46,424 bases of DNA from Candidatus Collinsella stercoripullorum (lineage in GTDB: Bacteria; Actinomycetota; Coriobacteriia; Coriobacteriales; Coriobacteriaceae), in NCBI GenBank assembly GCA_019117005.1, contig DXAO01000021.1, forward strand, positions 1-46,424, read 5' to 3'. The notes under the pieces are model-generated. The model was not told the DNA's origin. It saw nothing but the letters and a program-made list of their open reading frames with translations, and ran no database searches. Positions 24,740 through 33,176 of this stretch are shown here, piece after piece. The position numbers and the translations under genes are program-made. The first letter of the stretch is position 1; the number at the start of each line of letters is the position of its first letter.

Positions 24740-25918
24740 CTACTGCTCCGAGCTCACGTAGCTCTCGTCCACGGTGATCTTGGGGATCGTGCGCGGGTAG
24801 TGGTCCCGCACGATCCGGCTCACGCGCCGGCGCAGCTCGTCGGCGCCCATGGGCAGGTCGGCGGGGCGCACGCAGTCGAAGATCACGTTGGTGTGCGTGG
24901 GGCCGGGCACGCAGCGCAGGTCGTGGATGGTGATGCGCGGGTCGATGATCTTCACGGCCTGGTCGATCCAGCCGCGCATGTCGACCACGGCGGGATCGTC
25001 GGTCACGATGGGGTCGTAGTGCAGGGTCACGATCAGGCGGTCGTCGTTCTTGAAGTCCTGCTCGATGTTGTCGATGAGGTCGTGGCTCTCGATGGGGTCG
25101 GCCTCGGCGGCCATCTCGACGTGCGCGCTCGCGAACTGCCGTCCGGGGCCGTAGTCGTGCACCATGAGGTCGTGGGTGCCGAGCACCCCCGGGTAGCCCA
25201 TGATCTTGGTCCGGATGTGCTCGACGAGCTCGGGGGAGGGCGCCTGCCCGAGCAGGGGGTTGACCGTGTCGCGCACCAGGCCGATGCCGCTCCAGACGAT
25301 GAAGGCGCCCACCGCCGCGCCCGCCGCGCCGTCGAGCTGGATTCCCGTCGCCTGTGAGACGACGGCCGAGGCGAGGACGGCGGCGGTCGAGATGACGTCG
25401 TTCCTGGAGTCCACGGCGGTCGCTTGGAGCGTCTCGGACCCGATGCGCTTCCCGATGGTGCGGTTGAACGCGGCCATCCACAGCTTCACGGCGATGGAGA
25501 GCGCGAGGACGGCGACGAGCGCGCCGCTGAACTCGACCGACTCGGGGTCCAGGATGCGCTCGACGGACGACCCGACCAGGTTGATGCCGATGGCCAGCAC
25601 GAGCGCCGCCACGACGAGCCCCGCGAGGTACTCGTAGCGGCCGTGGCCGTAGGGGTGCTCGGGGTCGGCGGGCCGGCTCGCGAGCTTGAAGCCGAGCAGG
25701 CTCACGATGTTGCTCGCGGCGTCGGAGAGGTTGTTGACCGCGTCGGCGACGATGGACACCGAGCCCGCGAGCGCGCCGATGGCGCCCTTGGCGATGCACA
25801 GCGCGATGTTGCAGACGATGCACACGATACCGGCGAACTGGCCGTAGGCGGTGCGCACGGCGGCGTCGCCCGTGTTGCCGCTGTCCTTGACGAAGCGCCG
25901 GACCAGCCATTCGGTCAT
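24740..25918 (-). CDS. Cation diffusion facilitator (CDF) family transporter
   Basis: The 392-residue protein has six membrane helices and the CDF metal-site motifs: DAVNNLSDAASN in helix 2, HPYGHGRYEY before helix 3, and DSRNDVIST in helix 5. The long C-terminal cytoplasmic part (from about 215) includes the usual dimer domain plus an extra segment of about 90 residues. These transporters exchange Zn, Mn, Fe or Co for protons. An Asn in the helix-2 site (DxxxN-type) rather than His argues against a standard zinc exporter and fits Mn/Fe types, but this is only suggestive. The start at 25918 follows GGGAGGG. A leader hairpin precedes it. Confidence 0.9.
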   Translation of the reverse strand: MTEWLVRRFVKDSGNTGDAAVRTAYGQFAGIVCIVCNIALCIAKGAIGALAGSVSIVADAVNNLSDAASNIVSLLGFKLASRPADPEHPYGHGRYEYLAGLVVAALVLAIGINLVGSSVERILDPESVEFSGALVAVLALSIAVKLWMAAFNRTIGKRIGSETLQATAVDSRNDVISTAAVLASAVVSQATGIQLDGAAGAAVGAFIVWSGIGLVRDTVNPLLGQAPSPELVEHIRTKIMGYPGVLGTHDLMVHDYGPGRQFASAHVEMAAEADPIESHDLIDNIEQDFKNDDRLIVTLHYDPIVTDDPAVVDMRGWIDQAVKIIDPRITIHDLRCVPGPTHTNVIFDCVRPADLPMGADELRRRVSRIVRDHYPRTIPKITVDESYVSSEQ

Positions 25919-25939
25919 GGAGCCCTCCCGGATAGAGAA

Positions 25940-25993
25940 ATCGACAGGCCGAGGGGCCTGCCGATGAGCTTGCTGATATACGCGTCAACTATA
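25940..25993 (-). promoter_or_regulatory. -10 box and leader hairpin of the CDF gene
   Basis: On the minus strand a TATAGT (25988-25993) without a good -35 could start an RNA of about 65 nt before the gene. That leader holds an 11-bp hairpin (25940-25950 with 25955-25965, loop 4 nt, one G-U pair) ending 21 nt before the start codon. It matches no riboswitch class I can name. Confidence 0.5.
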
Positions 25994-26063
25994 CCACCCG
26001 CGCGGCGCGCGCCCTCCCGCCGGGCCCGCATCCGGGCGTCCGGCGGGACCCGGGGCGCGGGGG

Positions 26064-27164
26064 CTAGTCCTCCAGCGCGTAGTAGCGGCCGAGGGCGTCG
26101 GCGCCCAGGATGGCGTCGGCGAGCATCTCGGGCGTGACGTCGAAGGGCATGTTGCCCACCGTGTCGGCGGGCGCGCAGGCGGCCTCGGCCACGGCCATGA
26201 CGCGCTCGCGCGAGGCGTCCTCCACGCCCAGCTCGGCCAGGGTGACGGGCAGGCCGACCTCCAGGCAGAAGCCGAGCATCTGCTCCAGGGTCTCGGTGGG
26301 GGCGTTCTCGAGCACCAGCTGGACGAGGGTGCCGAAGGCGACCTTCTCGCCGTGGAGCATGGCGTGGGTCTCGGGGAGCTGCGTCATGCCGTTGTGGACG
26401 GCGTGCGCGGCGGCCAGCCCGCAGCTCTCGAACCCGATGCCGGACAGCAGGGTGTTGGCCTCGATGACGTGCTCGACGGCGGGGGTGAGGCACCCGGCCT
26501 CGAGCGCCACCTTGGCCTTCACGCCGTCGGCCATGAGGGTGTCGAAGCACAGCCGCGCGAGCGCGAGCGCGGCGGCGGTCGCCTTGCCGCCCGCGCAGGT
26601 GTCCGCCTCGGAGTCCACGCACGCCTTCGCCTCGAAGTACGTGGCGAGCGCGTCGCCCATGCCCGAGACCATGAGGCGCGTCGGCGCCGCCGCGATCACC
26701 GTGGAGTCCATGAGGACCACGTCGGGGTTGGAGGGGAGGAACAGGTAGCGGTCGAACACGCCGTCGGCGGTGTAGATGACGGACAGGGCGCTGCAGGGCG
26801 CGTCCGACGACGCGGCGGTGGGGCAGACGATGACGGGCGCGCCCAGGTAGTGGGCGACCGCCTTGGCCGTGTCGAGCACCTTGCCGCCGCCGATGCCGGC
26901 GACGACGTCGCAGCCGGCCCCGCGCGCGACGGCGCAGAGCCGCTCGATCTCCGCGTCGCAGCACTCGCCGCCGAAGTCCTCGAGGACGAGCTCGGCGCCC
27001 GCCGCCTCGAAGCCCCGACGGACCTTCCCGCCGACGCGCTCGGCGCCCGCGGGCGTGGCGATGGCCAGGGTCCTCGCGCCGAGCGGCGCGGCGTAGGAGG
27101 CGAGCTCCGCGAGGGCGTCGGGGCCCTGGGCGTACTTGCCGGGGCTGTTGAAGATACGTGCCAT
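26064..27164 (-). CDS. gldA: Glycerol dehydrogenase
   Basis: The 366-residue protein matches GldA of the iron-type alcohol dehydrogenase superfamily. It has the NAD-binding GIGGGKVLDTAKAVAHYL, PTAASSDAPCSALSV, and metal ligands in GMGDALATYFE and ETHAMLHGEKVAFG (Asp, His, His). It oxidises glycerol to dihydroxyacetone with NAD, or runs in reverse. The ATG at 27164 follows AGGAAG; longer in-frame extensions run through a region with no ribosome signal. No dihydroxyacetone kinase is adjacent. Confidence 0.92.
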   Translation of the reverse strand: MARIFNSPGKYAQGPDALAELASYAAPLGARTLAIATPAGAERVGGKVRRGFEAAGAELVLEDFGGECCDAEIERLCAVARGAGCDVVAGIGGGKVLDTAKAVAHYLGAPVIVCPTAASSDAPCSALSVIYTADGVFDRYLFLPSNPDVVLMDSTVIAAAPTRLMVSGMGDALATYFEAKACVDSEADTCAGGKATAAALALARLCFDTLMADGVKAKVALEAGCLTPAVEHVIEANTLLSGIGFESCGLAAAHAVHNGMTQLPETHAMLHGEKVAFGTLVQLVLENAPTETLEQMLGFCLEVGLPVTLAELGVEDASRERVMAVAEAACAPADTVGNMPFDVTPEMLADAILGADALGRYYALED

Positions 27165-27468
27165 GGTTCTTCCTTTCCTGGGGGCGCCGCCTGCCGCGGC
27201 GCGTCTGCGGGTATTGTACCCGCAGGGCCGGCAGCCCCGGGCGCCGCGTCCGGGGCGGCAGGCCGTCCGAGGGCCCGCGCACAACATCTGGGTCCGACGC
27301 CCCGAGCGGCCCCGGGCGGGGGCCGAACGTGAATTCCTGTGGACCATCCAAAATCCACGACCGCGCGCGGGCGCCGGGGAACGCCGCAGGTGAGCGGCGC
27401 GCGGTGTTCGCGCTCCGGTTGAGGTGCCAATGTGTCGGGAAACAAATCTTTCGTTCTGACCTGCAAAA
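27165..27468. other. Upstream gap between gldA and the NrdR boxes
   Basis: About 300 bp separate the divergent gldA and nrdD units here. I see GC-rich sequence with short inverted stretches (for example around 27290-27330) but no gene or confident promoter. A partial match to an NrdR-type box at 27440-27455 is too weak to call. Confidence 0.4.
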
Positions 27469-27534
27469 ACACAACATCTTGTGTTTGCCCTCATCGTGTT
27501 TACCGCATGTAGTGAAGACGGCTTGTCGTATGAT
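27469..27534 (+). promoter_or_regulatory. Two NrdR boxes and -10 box upstream of nrdD
   Basis: ACACAACATCTTGTGT (27469-27484) matches 14 of 16 positions of the NrdR box consensus ACACWATATATWGTGT. A weaker box at 27500-27515 (TTACCGCATGTAGTGA) begins exactly 31 bp later, the usual three-turn spacing. It lies where a -35 element for TATGAT (27529-27534) would be, so NrdR binding should block the promoter. The 5' leader would then be about 170 nt. Confidence 0.85.
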
Positions 27535-27712
27535 GGAACGGCGCGTCCGACGCCGCGCCGCCCGGGCACCTACTCCGCCCGCCGGCGCGCACCCGTCGCG
27601 AGACGCGCCGCGCGCCCGCGCGACGCATCCGGGGCCGCCCAGACGGTCCGGGAAACGTCCACGCGGCGCGGTATCTTGACATCGACGCACCATGACGGCG
27701 AAAGGGTCGAAC

Positions 27713-29935
27713 ATGAAGATCATCAAGCGAAGCGGCACCGAGGTCGCCTTCGACATCGAGAAGATCGCGAACGCCATCCGCGGCGCCAACCGCGAGGTCG
27801 ACGAGGCTGACCGCCTCTCGGAGCGCGAGATCGCCTTCGCTTCCCAGAACGTCGCCGAGGCCTGCGAGAAGGCGGGCCACACCGTGTCGGTGGAGGAGAT
27901 CCAGGACATGGTGGAGGACGAGATCATGGCGCTCGACCACTACGAGGTCGCCCGCCACTACATCATCTACCGCTACGTCCAAAGCCTGAAGCGCACCAAG
28001 AACACCACGGACGACAAGATCCTGTCCCTCATCGAGTGCAACAACGAGGAGGTCAAGCAGGAGAACTCGAACAAGAACCCCACCGTCAACTCCGTGCAGC
28101 GCGATTACATGGCCGGCGAGGTCTCCAAGGACCTCACCCAGCGCGTGCTGCTGCCGAGCGACGTCGTCGACGCGCACAACGAGGGCCTCATCCACTTCCA
28201 CGACTCGGACTACTTCGCCCAGCACATGCACAACTGCGACCTCGTGAACCTCGAGGACATGCTGCAGAACGGCACCGTCATCTCGGGCACCCTCATCGAG
28301 CGCCCGCACAGCTTCTCGACCGCCTGCAACATCGCCACCCAGATCATCGCCCAGGTCGCGAGCTGCCAGTACGGCGGCCAGTCCATCTCGCTCACCCATC
28401 TGGCGCCCTTCGTCGACGTGAGCCGTCAGAAGATCCGCCGCCAGGTCGAGGCCGAGCTCGCCGAGCTGGGCTTCGAGGCACCCGAGGAGAAGGTCTCCTC
28501 CGTGGTCGAGGAGCGCCTGCGCGACGAGATCCGCCGCGGCGTCCAGACCATCCAGTACCAGGTCGTCACCCTCATGACCACCAACGGCCAGGCGCCGTTC
28601 GTGACCGTGTTCATGTACCTCAACGAGGCGCGCTCCGAGGCCGAGAAGCACGATCTGGCCATGATCATCGAGGAGACCCTGCGCCAGCGCTACGAGGGCG
28701 TCAAGAACGAGGCCGGCGTGTGGATCACCCCCGCCTTCCCCAAGCTCATCTACGTGCTGGAGGAGGACAACGTCGCCGAGGGCTCGCCGTACTTCTACCT
28801 CACCCAGCTCGCCGCCAAGTGCACCGCCAAGCGCATGGTGCCCGATTACATCTCCGAGAAGATGATGCGGAAGTACAAGCTGTCGAAGGGCGAGACCGAG
28901 GGCAACGGCGACTGCTACACCTGCATGGGCTGCCGCAGCTTCCTCACCCCGGACCGCTCGGGCAACGGCTTCGACAACGTGGCGCGCGCCAAGAACTACG
29001 AGCCGGGCAAGCCCAAGTACTACGGCCGCTTCAACCAGGGCGTGGTCACCATCAACCTGCCCGACGTGGCCCTGTCGTCCAAGGGCGACCGCGACCGCTT
29101 CTGGGAGATCTTCGACGAGCGCCTGGAGCTGTGCCACAAGGCGCTGATGTGCCGTCACGAGCGCCTGAAGGGCACGCTGTCCGACGCCGCGCCGATCCTG
29201 TGGCAGTACGGCGCGCTGGCGCGCCTCGACAAGGGGGAGACCATCGACAAGCTGCTGTACGGCGGGTACTCCACCATCAGCCTGGGCTACGCGGGCCTCT
29301 ACGAGTGCGTGAAGTACATGACCGGCGCCTCCCACACCGATGAGCACGGCAAGGGCTTCGCGCTCGCGGTCATGCAGCATATGAACGACAAGTGCGCGGA
29401 GTGGAAGGCCGCCAGCGACATCGACTTCTCGCTGTACGGCACCCCGCTCGAGTCCACCACCTACAAGTTCGCCAAGTGCCTGCAGCGCCGTTTCGGCATC
29501 ATCCCGGGCGTGACGGACAAGGGCTACATCACCAACAGCTACCACGTCCACGTGTCCGAGGAGATCGACGCCTTCGACAAGCTCAAGTTCGAGAGCGAGT
29601 TCCAGCAGCTGTCCCCCGGCGGCGCCATCTCCTACGTCGAGGTGCCCAACATGCAGGACAACCTCAAGGCCGTCATCCGCGTCATGCAGTACATCTACGA
29701 CAACATCATGTACGCCGAGCTCAACACCAAGAGCGATTACTGCCAGGTGTGCGGCTACGACGGGGAGATCATGATCGTCGAGGACGACGGCAAGCTCGTG
29801 TGGGAGTGCCCGCATTGCGGCAACCGCGACCAGGAGAAGCTGAACGTGGCGCGCCGCACCTGCGGCTACATCGGCACGCAGTTCTGGAACCAGGGCCGCA
29901 CCGAGGAGATCCGCGACCGCGTCCTGCACCTGTAG
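27713..29935 (+). CDS. nrdD: Anaerobic (class III) ribonucleoside-triphosphate reductase
   Basis: The 740-residue protein starts with an ATP-cone regulatory domain (KIIKRSGTEVAFDIEKIANA, residues 1 to about 95). The class III core follows, then a zinc site CQVCG...CPHCG (about 673-700) and the glycyl radical motif RRTCGYIGTQFWNQGR with the radical at about Gly718. It makes dNTPs under anoxia with formate as usual reductant. ATG 27713 follows AAAGGG; an ATG at 27692 lacks an SD. nrdG follows after 91 bp with a hairpin repeat between them. Two NrdR boxes lie upstream. Length and motifs are normal. Confidence 0.98.
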   Translation: MKIIKRSGTEVAFDIEKIANAIRGANREVDEADRLSEREIAFASQNVAEACEKAGHTVSVEEIQDMVEDEIMALDHYEVARHYIIYRYVQSLKRTKNTTDDKILSLIECNNEEVKQENSNKNPTVNSVQRDYMAGEVSKDLTQRVLLPSDVVDAHNEGLIHFHDSDYFAQHMHNCDLVNLEDMLQNGTVISGTLIERPHSFSTACNIATQIIAQVASCQYGGQSISLTHLAPFVDVSRQKIRRQVEAELAELGFEAPEEKVSSVVEERLRDEIRRGVQTIQYQVVTLMTTNGQAPFVTVFMYLNEARSEAEKHDLAMIIEETLRQRYEGVKNEAGVWITPAFPKLIYVLEEDNVAEGSPYFYLTQLAAKCTAKRMVPDYISEKMMRKYKLSKGETEGNGDCYTCMGCRSFLTPDRSGNGFDNVARAKNYEPGKPKYYGRFNQGVVTINLPDVALSSKGDRDRFWEIFDERLELCHKALMCRHERLKGTLSDAAPILWQYGALARLDKGETIDKLLYGGYSTISLGYAGLYECVKYMTGASHTDEHGKGFALAVMQHMNDKCAEWKAASDIDFSLYGTPLESTTYKFAKCLQRRFGIIPGVTDKGYITNSYHVHVSEEIDAFDKLKFESEFQQLSPGGAISYVEVPNMQDNLKAVIRVMQYIYDNIMYAELNTKSDYCQVCGYDGEIMIVEDDGKLVWECPHCGNRDQEKLNVARRTCGYIGTQFWNQGRTEEIRDRVLHL

Positions 29936-29967
29936 CCGCGGCGCAGAACCGGTCCGACTGTCATCAC

Positions 29968-30002
29968 GGCGGGAAAATGGGGACAGTCCCTATTTTCCCG
30001 CC
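29968..30002. repeat. Palindromic GGGAAAATGGGGACAGTCCC repeat between nrdD and nrdG
   Basis: A 35-bp nearly perfect palindrome: GGCGGGAAAAT/ATTTTCCCGCC outer arms and GGGGA/TCCC inner arms around CAG. The type (GGGACAGTCCC core) recurs in many gut bacterial genomes near REP-associated transposases. In the nrd transcript it would fold as a strong hairpin just before the nrdG ribosome site and could lower nrdG expression relative to nrdD. Confidence 0.85.
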
Positions 30003-30026
30003 TTGCGCTTGCGAGGGGTTGTTCGC

Positions 30027-30608
30027 GTGAATTACGCCGAGATCAAGTATTCGGATATCGCCAACGGGGAGGGCGTGCGCACCTCGCTGTTCGTCTCCGG
30101 CTGCCGCCGCGGGTGCCCGGGGTGCTTCAACTCCGGCGCCTGGAGCTTCGCGGCGGGGGAGCCGTTCACGGCCGAGGTCGGGGACCGGATCATCGAGAGC
30201 CTCGAGCCGTTCTACGTCGACGGCCTCACGCTGCTGGGCGGCGAGCCCATGGAGCCCGAGAACCAGCGCGGCCTCGTCGGCTTCGTCGAGCGCGTGCGCG
30301 AGCGGTTCCCGCGCGGGTCCGGCAAGACGATCTGGTGCTTCACGGGCGACACGCTCGACGAGCTCATGGAGGGCGGCCGCCATCGCACCGAGGTGACCGA
30401 CCGGCTGCTCGACTGCATCGACGTCCTGGTCGACGGGCCCTTCGTCCGGGGCCTGCACGACATCACGCTGCGCTTCCGCGGTTCGTCCAACCAGCGGCTC
30501 ATCGACCTGCCCGCCACGCGCGCCGCCGCCGCGCAGGCCGGCGTCCCGCTCGCGGAGGCCGTGCGCCTCTGGCAGGACGAGGAGGTCTACACCACGCACA
30601 CCATGTAG
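30027..30608 (+). CDS. nrdG: Anaerobic ribonucleotide reductase activating protein
   Basis: The 193-residue radical SAM protein has the cluster motif CRRGCPGC (CX3CX2C), preceded by IANGEGVRTSLFVSG and followed by TLLGGEPMEP (the GGE motif). It uses S-adenosylmethionine to create the glycyl radical on NrdD. The GTG at 30027 follows GAGGGG at 9 nt; a start at 30003 would lie next to the hairpin repeat and lacks an SD. It has a longer C-terminal part (about residues 130-193) than the roughly 155-residue E. coli protein. Confidence 0.96.
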   Translation: MNYAEIKYSDIANGEGVRTSLFVSGCRRGCPGCFNSGAWSFAAGEPFTAEVGDRIIESLEPFYVDGLTLLGGEPMEPENQRGLVGFVERVRERFPRGSGKTIWCFTGDTLDELMEGGRHRTEVTDRLLDCIDVLVDGPFVRGLHDITLRFRGSSNQRLIDLPATRAAAAQAGVPLAEAVRLWQDEEVYTTHTM

Positions 30609-30687
30609 GCGCGGGACCGCCCGTCCCCCGCGTGCGCGCGGGGTGGTACGATAGCGCAGTCATCGGCGAGCGTCCGGGAGGAAGTCC

Positions 30688-31248
30688 ATGGTCGATCAGG
30701 AAAAGGTGGTGCAGGCGGTCCGCCTGCTGCTCGAGGGTATCGGCGAGGACCCGTCGCGCGAGGGGCTCCTCGAGACGCCCGAGCGCGTCGCCCGCATGTA
30801 CACCGAGCTCATGGCCGGGCAGGATGCGACGGCCTCCGAGCATCTGGCGCGGACGTTCGCCGTCGATGCGAACGACCTCGTCGTGGAGCGCGACATCACC
30901 TTCCACTCGCTGTGCGAGCACCACCTGCTGCCGTTTCACGGCCGCGTCGCCATCGGCTACATCCCGGACGGCCGCGTCGCCGGGCTCTCCAAGCTCGCCC
31001 GCACGGTCGAGGTCTTCGCCCGCCGCCTGCAGCTCCAGGAGCGCCTCACCGCCCAGATCGCCGACGCGCTGATGGACGACCTGGGCTGCACCGGCGCCAT
31101 CGTCTTCATCGAGGCGGAGCACATGTGCATGACCATGCGCGGCGTTCAGAAGCCCGGCACGCTGACCGCCACCTGCGCCCGTCGCGGGGCGTTCGCGGAC
31201 GACCCCGCTCTGGAGGAGCGGTTCTTCCGCATGCTGGGACGCGCATGA
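30688..31248 (+). CDS. folE: GTP cyclohydrolase I
   Basis: The 186-residue protein carries the FolE signatures: SREGLLETPERVARMYTEL, the zinc and active site SLCEHHLLPFHG (Cys76, His78-79), GLSKLARTVEVFARRLQLQE, and AEHMCMTMRGVQKPG with the third zinc-site Cys. It turns GTP into dihydroneopterin triphosphate, feeding folate and possibly deazapurine synthesis. The ATG at 30688 follows GGAAG. Its stop overlaps the HD gene start (ATGA), so the two are coupled. A TACGAT at 30647 may be its -10; the -35 is unclear. No folP or folK lies in the window. Confidence 0.96.
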   Translation: MVDQEKVVQAVRLLLEGIGEDPSREGLLETPERVARMYTELMAGQDATASEHLARTFAVDANDLVVERDITFHSLCEHHLLPFHGRVAIGYIPDGRVAGLSKLARTVEVFARRLQLQERLTAQIADALMDDLGCTGAIVFIEAEHMCMTMRGVQKPGTLTATCARRGAFADDPALEERFFRMLGRA

Positions 31249-31832
31249 CGGGGGAGGGCCGCGGGACCGAGCCCTGTCCGGGCGCCTCCGCGCCGCCGCA
31301 AGGGACCGTCCCGCTCGGGCTCGCCGACATGCCCCGCGTGGACGCCATCTGGCGCCATCCGCTGTACCGGGAGCGGCTCGAGCGCATCGAGGCGCTCGAG
31401 CGCGACCGCGCCTTCTGCCGTCACGGCCTGCCCCACCTGCTGGATGTGGCCCGCATCATGTGGATCTCCGTGCTTGAGTCGGGGCGCGCCGCCGAGTTCC
31501 CCCGCGACCTCGTCTACGCCGCCGCCCTGCTGCACGACATCGGGCGCGCGACCCAGTACGAGACGGGCGAGCCGCACGACGCCGCGGGCGCGCGCATCGC
31601 GGGGGAGATTTTGGGTACGGTAGAGAGCGGCTGTTCATTCACCGACGCGGAGCGCGAGATGCTGCTTGACGCGGTCGGCGCGCATCGGGACCGCGCCCCG
31701 CGCCCGGGCGCGCGCCCGCTGGCCGAGCTGCTGCGCGCGGCGGACAAGGCGTCGCGGCCGTGCTTCGCCTGCCCCGCGAGCCGGGAATGCAACTGGCCGG
31801 AGGAAACCAGGAACCTCGCGGTGCGCGTATAG
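31245..31832 (+). CDS. HD-domain phosphohydrolase in the folate operon
   Basis: The 195-residue protein has an HD fold with conserved ligands: His in CRHGLPHLLDVARI, HD in AALLHDIGRATQY, His in EPHDAAGARI and the later DAVGAHRDRA and LLRAADKASRPCFAC. It ends with a CPASRECNW patch of Cys residues. Its start (ATG 31245) overlaps folE, and folB follows after 48 bp. It could dephosphorylate dihydroneopterin triphosphate, the step between FolE and FolB lacking another candidate here. The first 28 residues look unstructured, so an ATG at 31329 is a possible alternative start. Confidence 0.85.
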   Translation: MTGEGRGTEPCPGASAPPQGTVPLGLADMPRVDAIWRHPLYRERLERIEALERDRAFCRHGLPHLLDVARIMWISVLESGRAAEFPRDLVYAAALLHDIGRATQYETGEPHDAAGARIAGEILGTVESGCSFTDAEREMLLDAVGAHRDRAPRPGARPLAELLRAADKASRPCFACPASRECNWPEETRNLAVRV

Positions 31833-31880
31833 CGCAAGCGCCCGTCCGCCCGCGGGGTCACGTACGAAGGAGCGGATCAT

Positions 31881-32375
31881 ATGGGAAAGAAGCATCAGAA
31901 GCACCTGCCGGAGAAGGCCACGCCTGCCGAGGGCGCCGAGCTCGCACGGCGCGAGGCGGGGCTGCCCGCCACGAGGACGGCGCTCGCCCGCTGGACGCCG
32001 GACGACCTGTCCTCAGCCGACAAGATCCACATCGACGGCCTTGAGGTCTTCGCCAACCACGGCGTGTACCCCGAGGAGCGGGCGCTGGGGCAGAAGTTCG
32101 TCGTCTCCCTCACGCTCTACACGAGCCTGCGCGAGGCGGGGCGCACCGACGACCTGCGCTCGTCGATCGACTACGGCAAGGTGTGCCACAGGGTCGACAC
32201 CTTCCTGTGCGACCACGTGTACAAGCTGATCGAGGCGGTGGCCGAGGGGCTGGCCGACGACCTGCTGGCGACGTTCGACACGCTGATGGGCGTGCGCGTG
32301 CGCCTGGAGAAGCCCTGGGCGCCGGTGGGGCTGCCGCTGCGCACCGTCGCGGTGGAGATCGTCCGCACGAGGTAG
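31881..32375 (+). CDS. folB: Dihydroneopterin aldolase with N-terminal extension
   Basis: The 164-residue protein matches FolB from residue 47: DKIHIDGLEVFANHGVYPEE (catalytic Glu in the PEE), GQKFVVSLTLYTSLREAGR, SIDYGKVCHRVDTFLC, KLIEAVAEGLADDLL, RVRLEKPWAP. The enzyme cleaves dihydroneopterin to hydroxymethyl-dihydropterin. The first 46 residues, charged and Ala/Glu-rich, are absent from typical 120-residue FolB proteins. The ATG at 31881 has AGGAG 9 nt upstream and is supported, so the extension seems real. Possible function: partner binding or none. Confidence 0.9.
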   Translation: MGKKHQKHLPEKATPAEGAELARREAGLPATRTALARWTPDDLSSADKIHIDGLEVFANHGVYPEERALGQKFVVSLTLYTSLREAGRTDDLRSSIDYGKVCHRVDTFLCDHVYKLIEAVAEGLADDLLATFDTLMGVRVRLEKPWAPVGLPLRTVAVEIVRTR

Positions 32376-32405
32376 CGCCGACGCGACGATCGGCTCAGCG
32401 GGATC

Positions 32406-33176
32406 TCAGGTACGGGCGACCTCGCGCGCGGGGAGGCGCAGCAGCGCGGAGAGCTCGCGGTTCGCCGGGCACCAGGCGTCGAGCAGCGCGTGGAAGCGGG
32501 CGTTGTGGCTCGGCTCCATGAGGTGCGTGAGCTCGTGGGCGACGACGAACTCGAGGCAGGCGGGCGGGTAGGCGGCCAGCCTCGTGTTGATGCGGACGGC
32601 GCGCGTCGCCGGCGTGCACGAGCCCCAGCGCGTCCTCATGCTGCGCAGGCTCCAGCTGCTCGCCGCGACGCCCATGCGCTCCTCGCAGCGCGCTACGACC
32701 CCGGGCAGCACGCGGGCGACCTCGCGGCGGTAGAGCTCGGCGACCAGGCGGTCGTACTCCTCGGTCGGGAGGCCCGTGGGCCCGTCCTCGTCGCGCACGG
32801 GGGCCGCGCCGAACGTCGCGGGCCGTGCGGCGGCGCCGAAGCGCACACCCGCCCGTCTCAACGCGTCGGCCAGCGGGACGAGGGAGCCCCAGAGCGGCAC
32901 GCCCGCGCGGTCCTCGGTGCGCCGCGGTCCGGCTTCCGCCTCGGCGCGCCTGCGCACGCGCTCGGCGATCCAGTCCGCCCGCCGGTCCAGGAAATCCTGC
33001 GCGACCTCGACGCGCGTGCGCGCCGGGATGCTCATGACCACCGAGCCGTCGCCGCGCACGCGCAGGTTGAGGTTGCGCACGCGCTTGCGCGTGACGGTCA
33101 CGGGGATGCGGGCGCCGCCGGCGTCGACATGGAGCGTGAAGGGGGCGGAGACGGGGGTGCGGTTCGATCGGTTCAT
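32406..33176 (-). CDS. YgjP/DUF45-family zinc metallopeptidase-like protein
   Basis: The 256-residue protein has the DUF45 (YgjP-like) plan. A beta-strand N-terminus carries TVTRKRVRNLNLRVRGDGSV; TRWGSCTPA is the WGSC motif, and the zinc-peptidase helix is VVAHELTHLMEPSHNARFH (HELTH plus a later His). Family members are gluzincin-like; activity is seldom shown. The ATG at 33176 follows TGGGGCG; an ATG at 33188 is an alternative. It converges on folB (30-bp gap) and diverges from the ligase gene. Confidence 0.9.
   Translation of the reverse strand: MNRSNRTPVSAPFTLHVDAGGARIPVTVTRKRVRNLNLRVRGDGSVVMSIPARTRVEVAQDFLDRRADWIAERVRRRAEAEAGPRRTEDRAGVPLWGSLVPLADALRRAGVRFGAAARPATFGAAPVRDEDGPTGLPTEEYDRLVAELYRREVARVLPGVVARCEERMGVAASSWSLRSMRTRWGSCTPATRAVRINTRLAAYPPACLEFVVAHELTHLMEPSHNARFHALLDAWCPANRELSALLRLPAREVART

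Noticed and set aside
25940..25965. Known metal riboswitch (NiCo or yybP-ykoY)
   Set aside because: Only one hairpin is seen. The multi-helix junction and conserved loop bases of these classes are absent.
27500..29929. A minus-strand open frame of over 800 codons
   Set aside because: It is the antisense shadow of nrdD, whose ATP cone, zinc site and glycyl radical motif are unmistakable.
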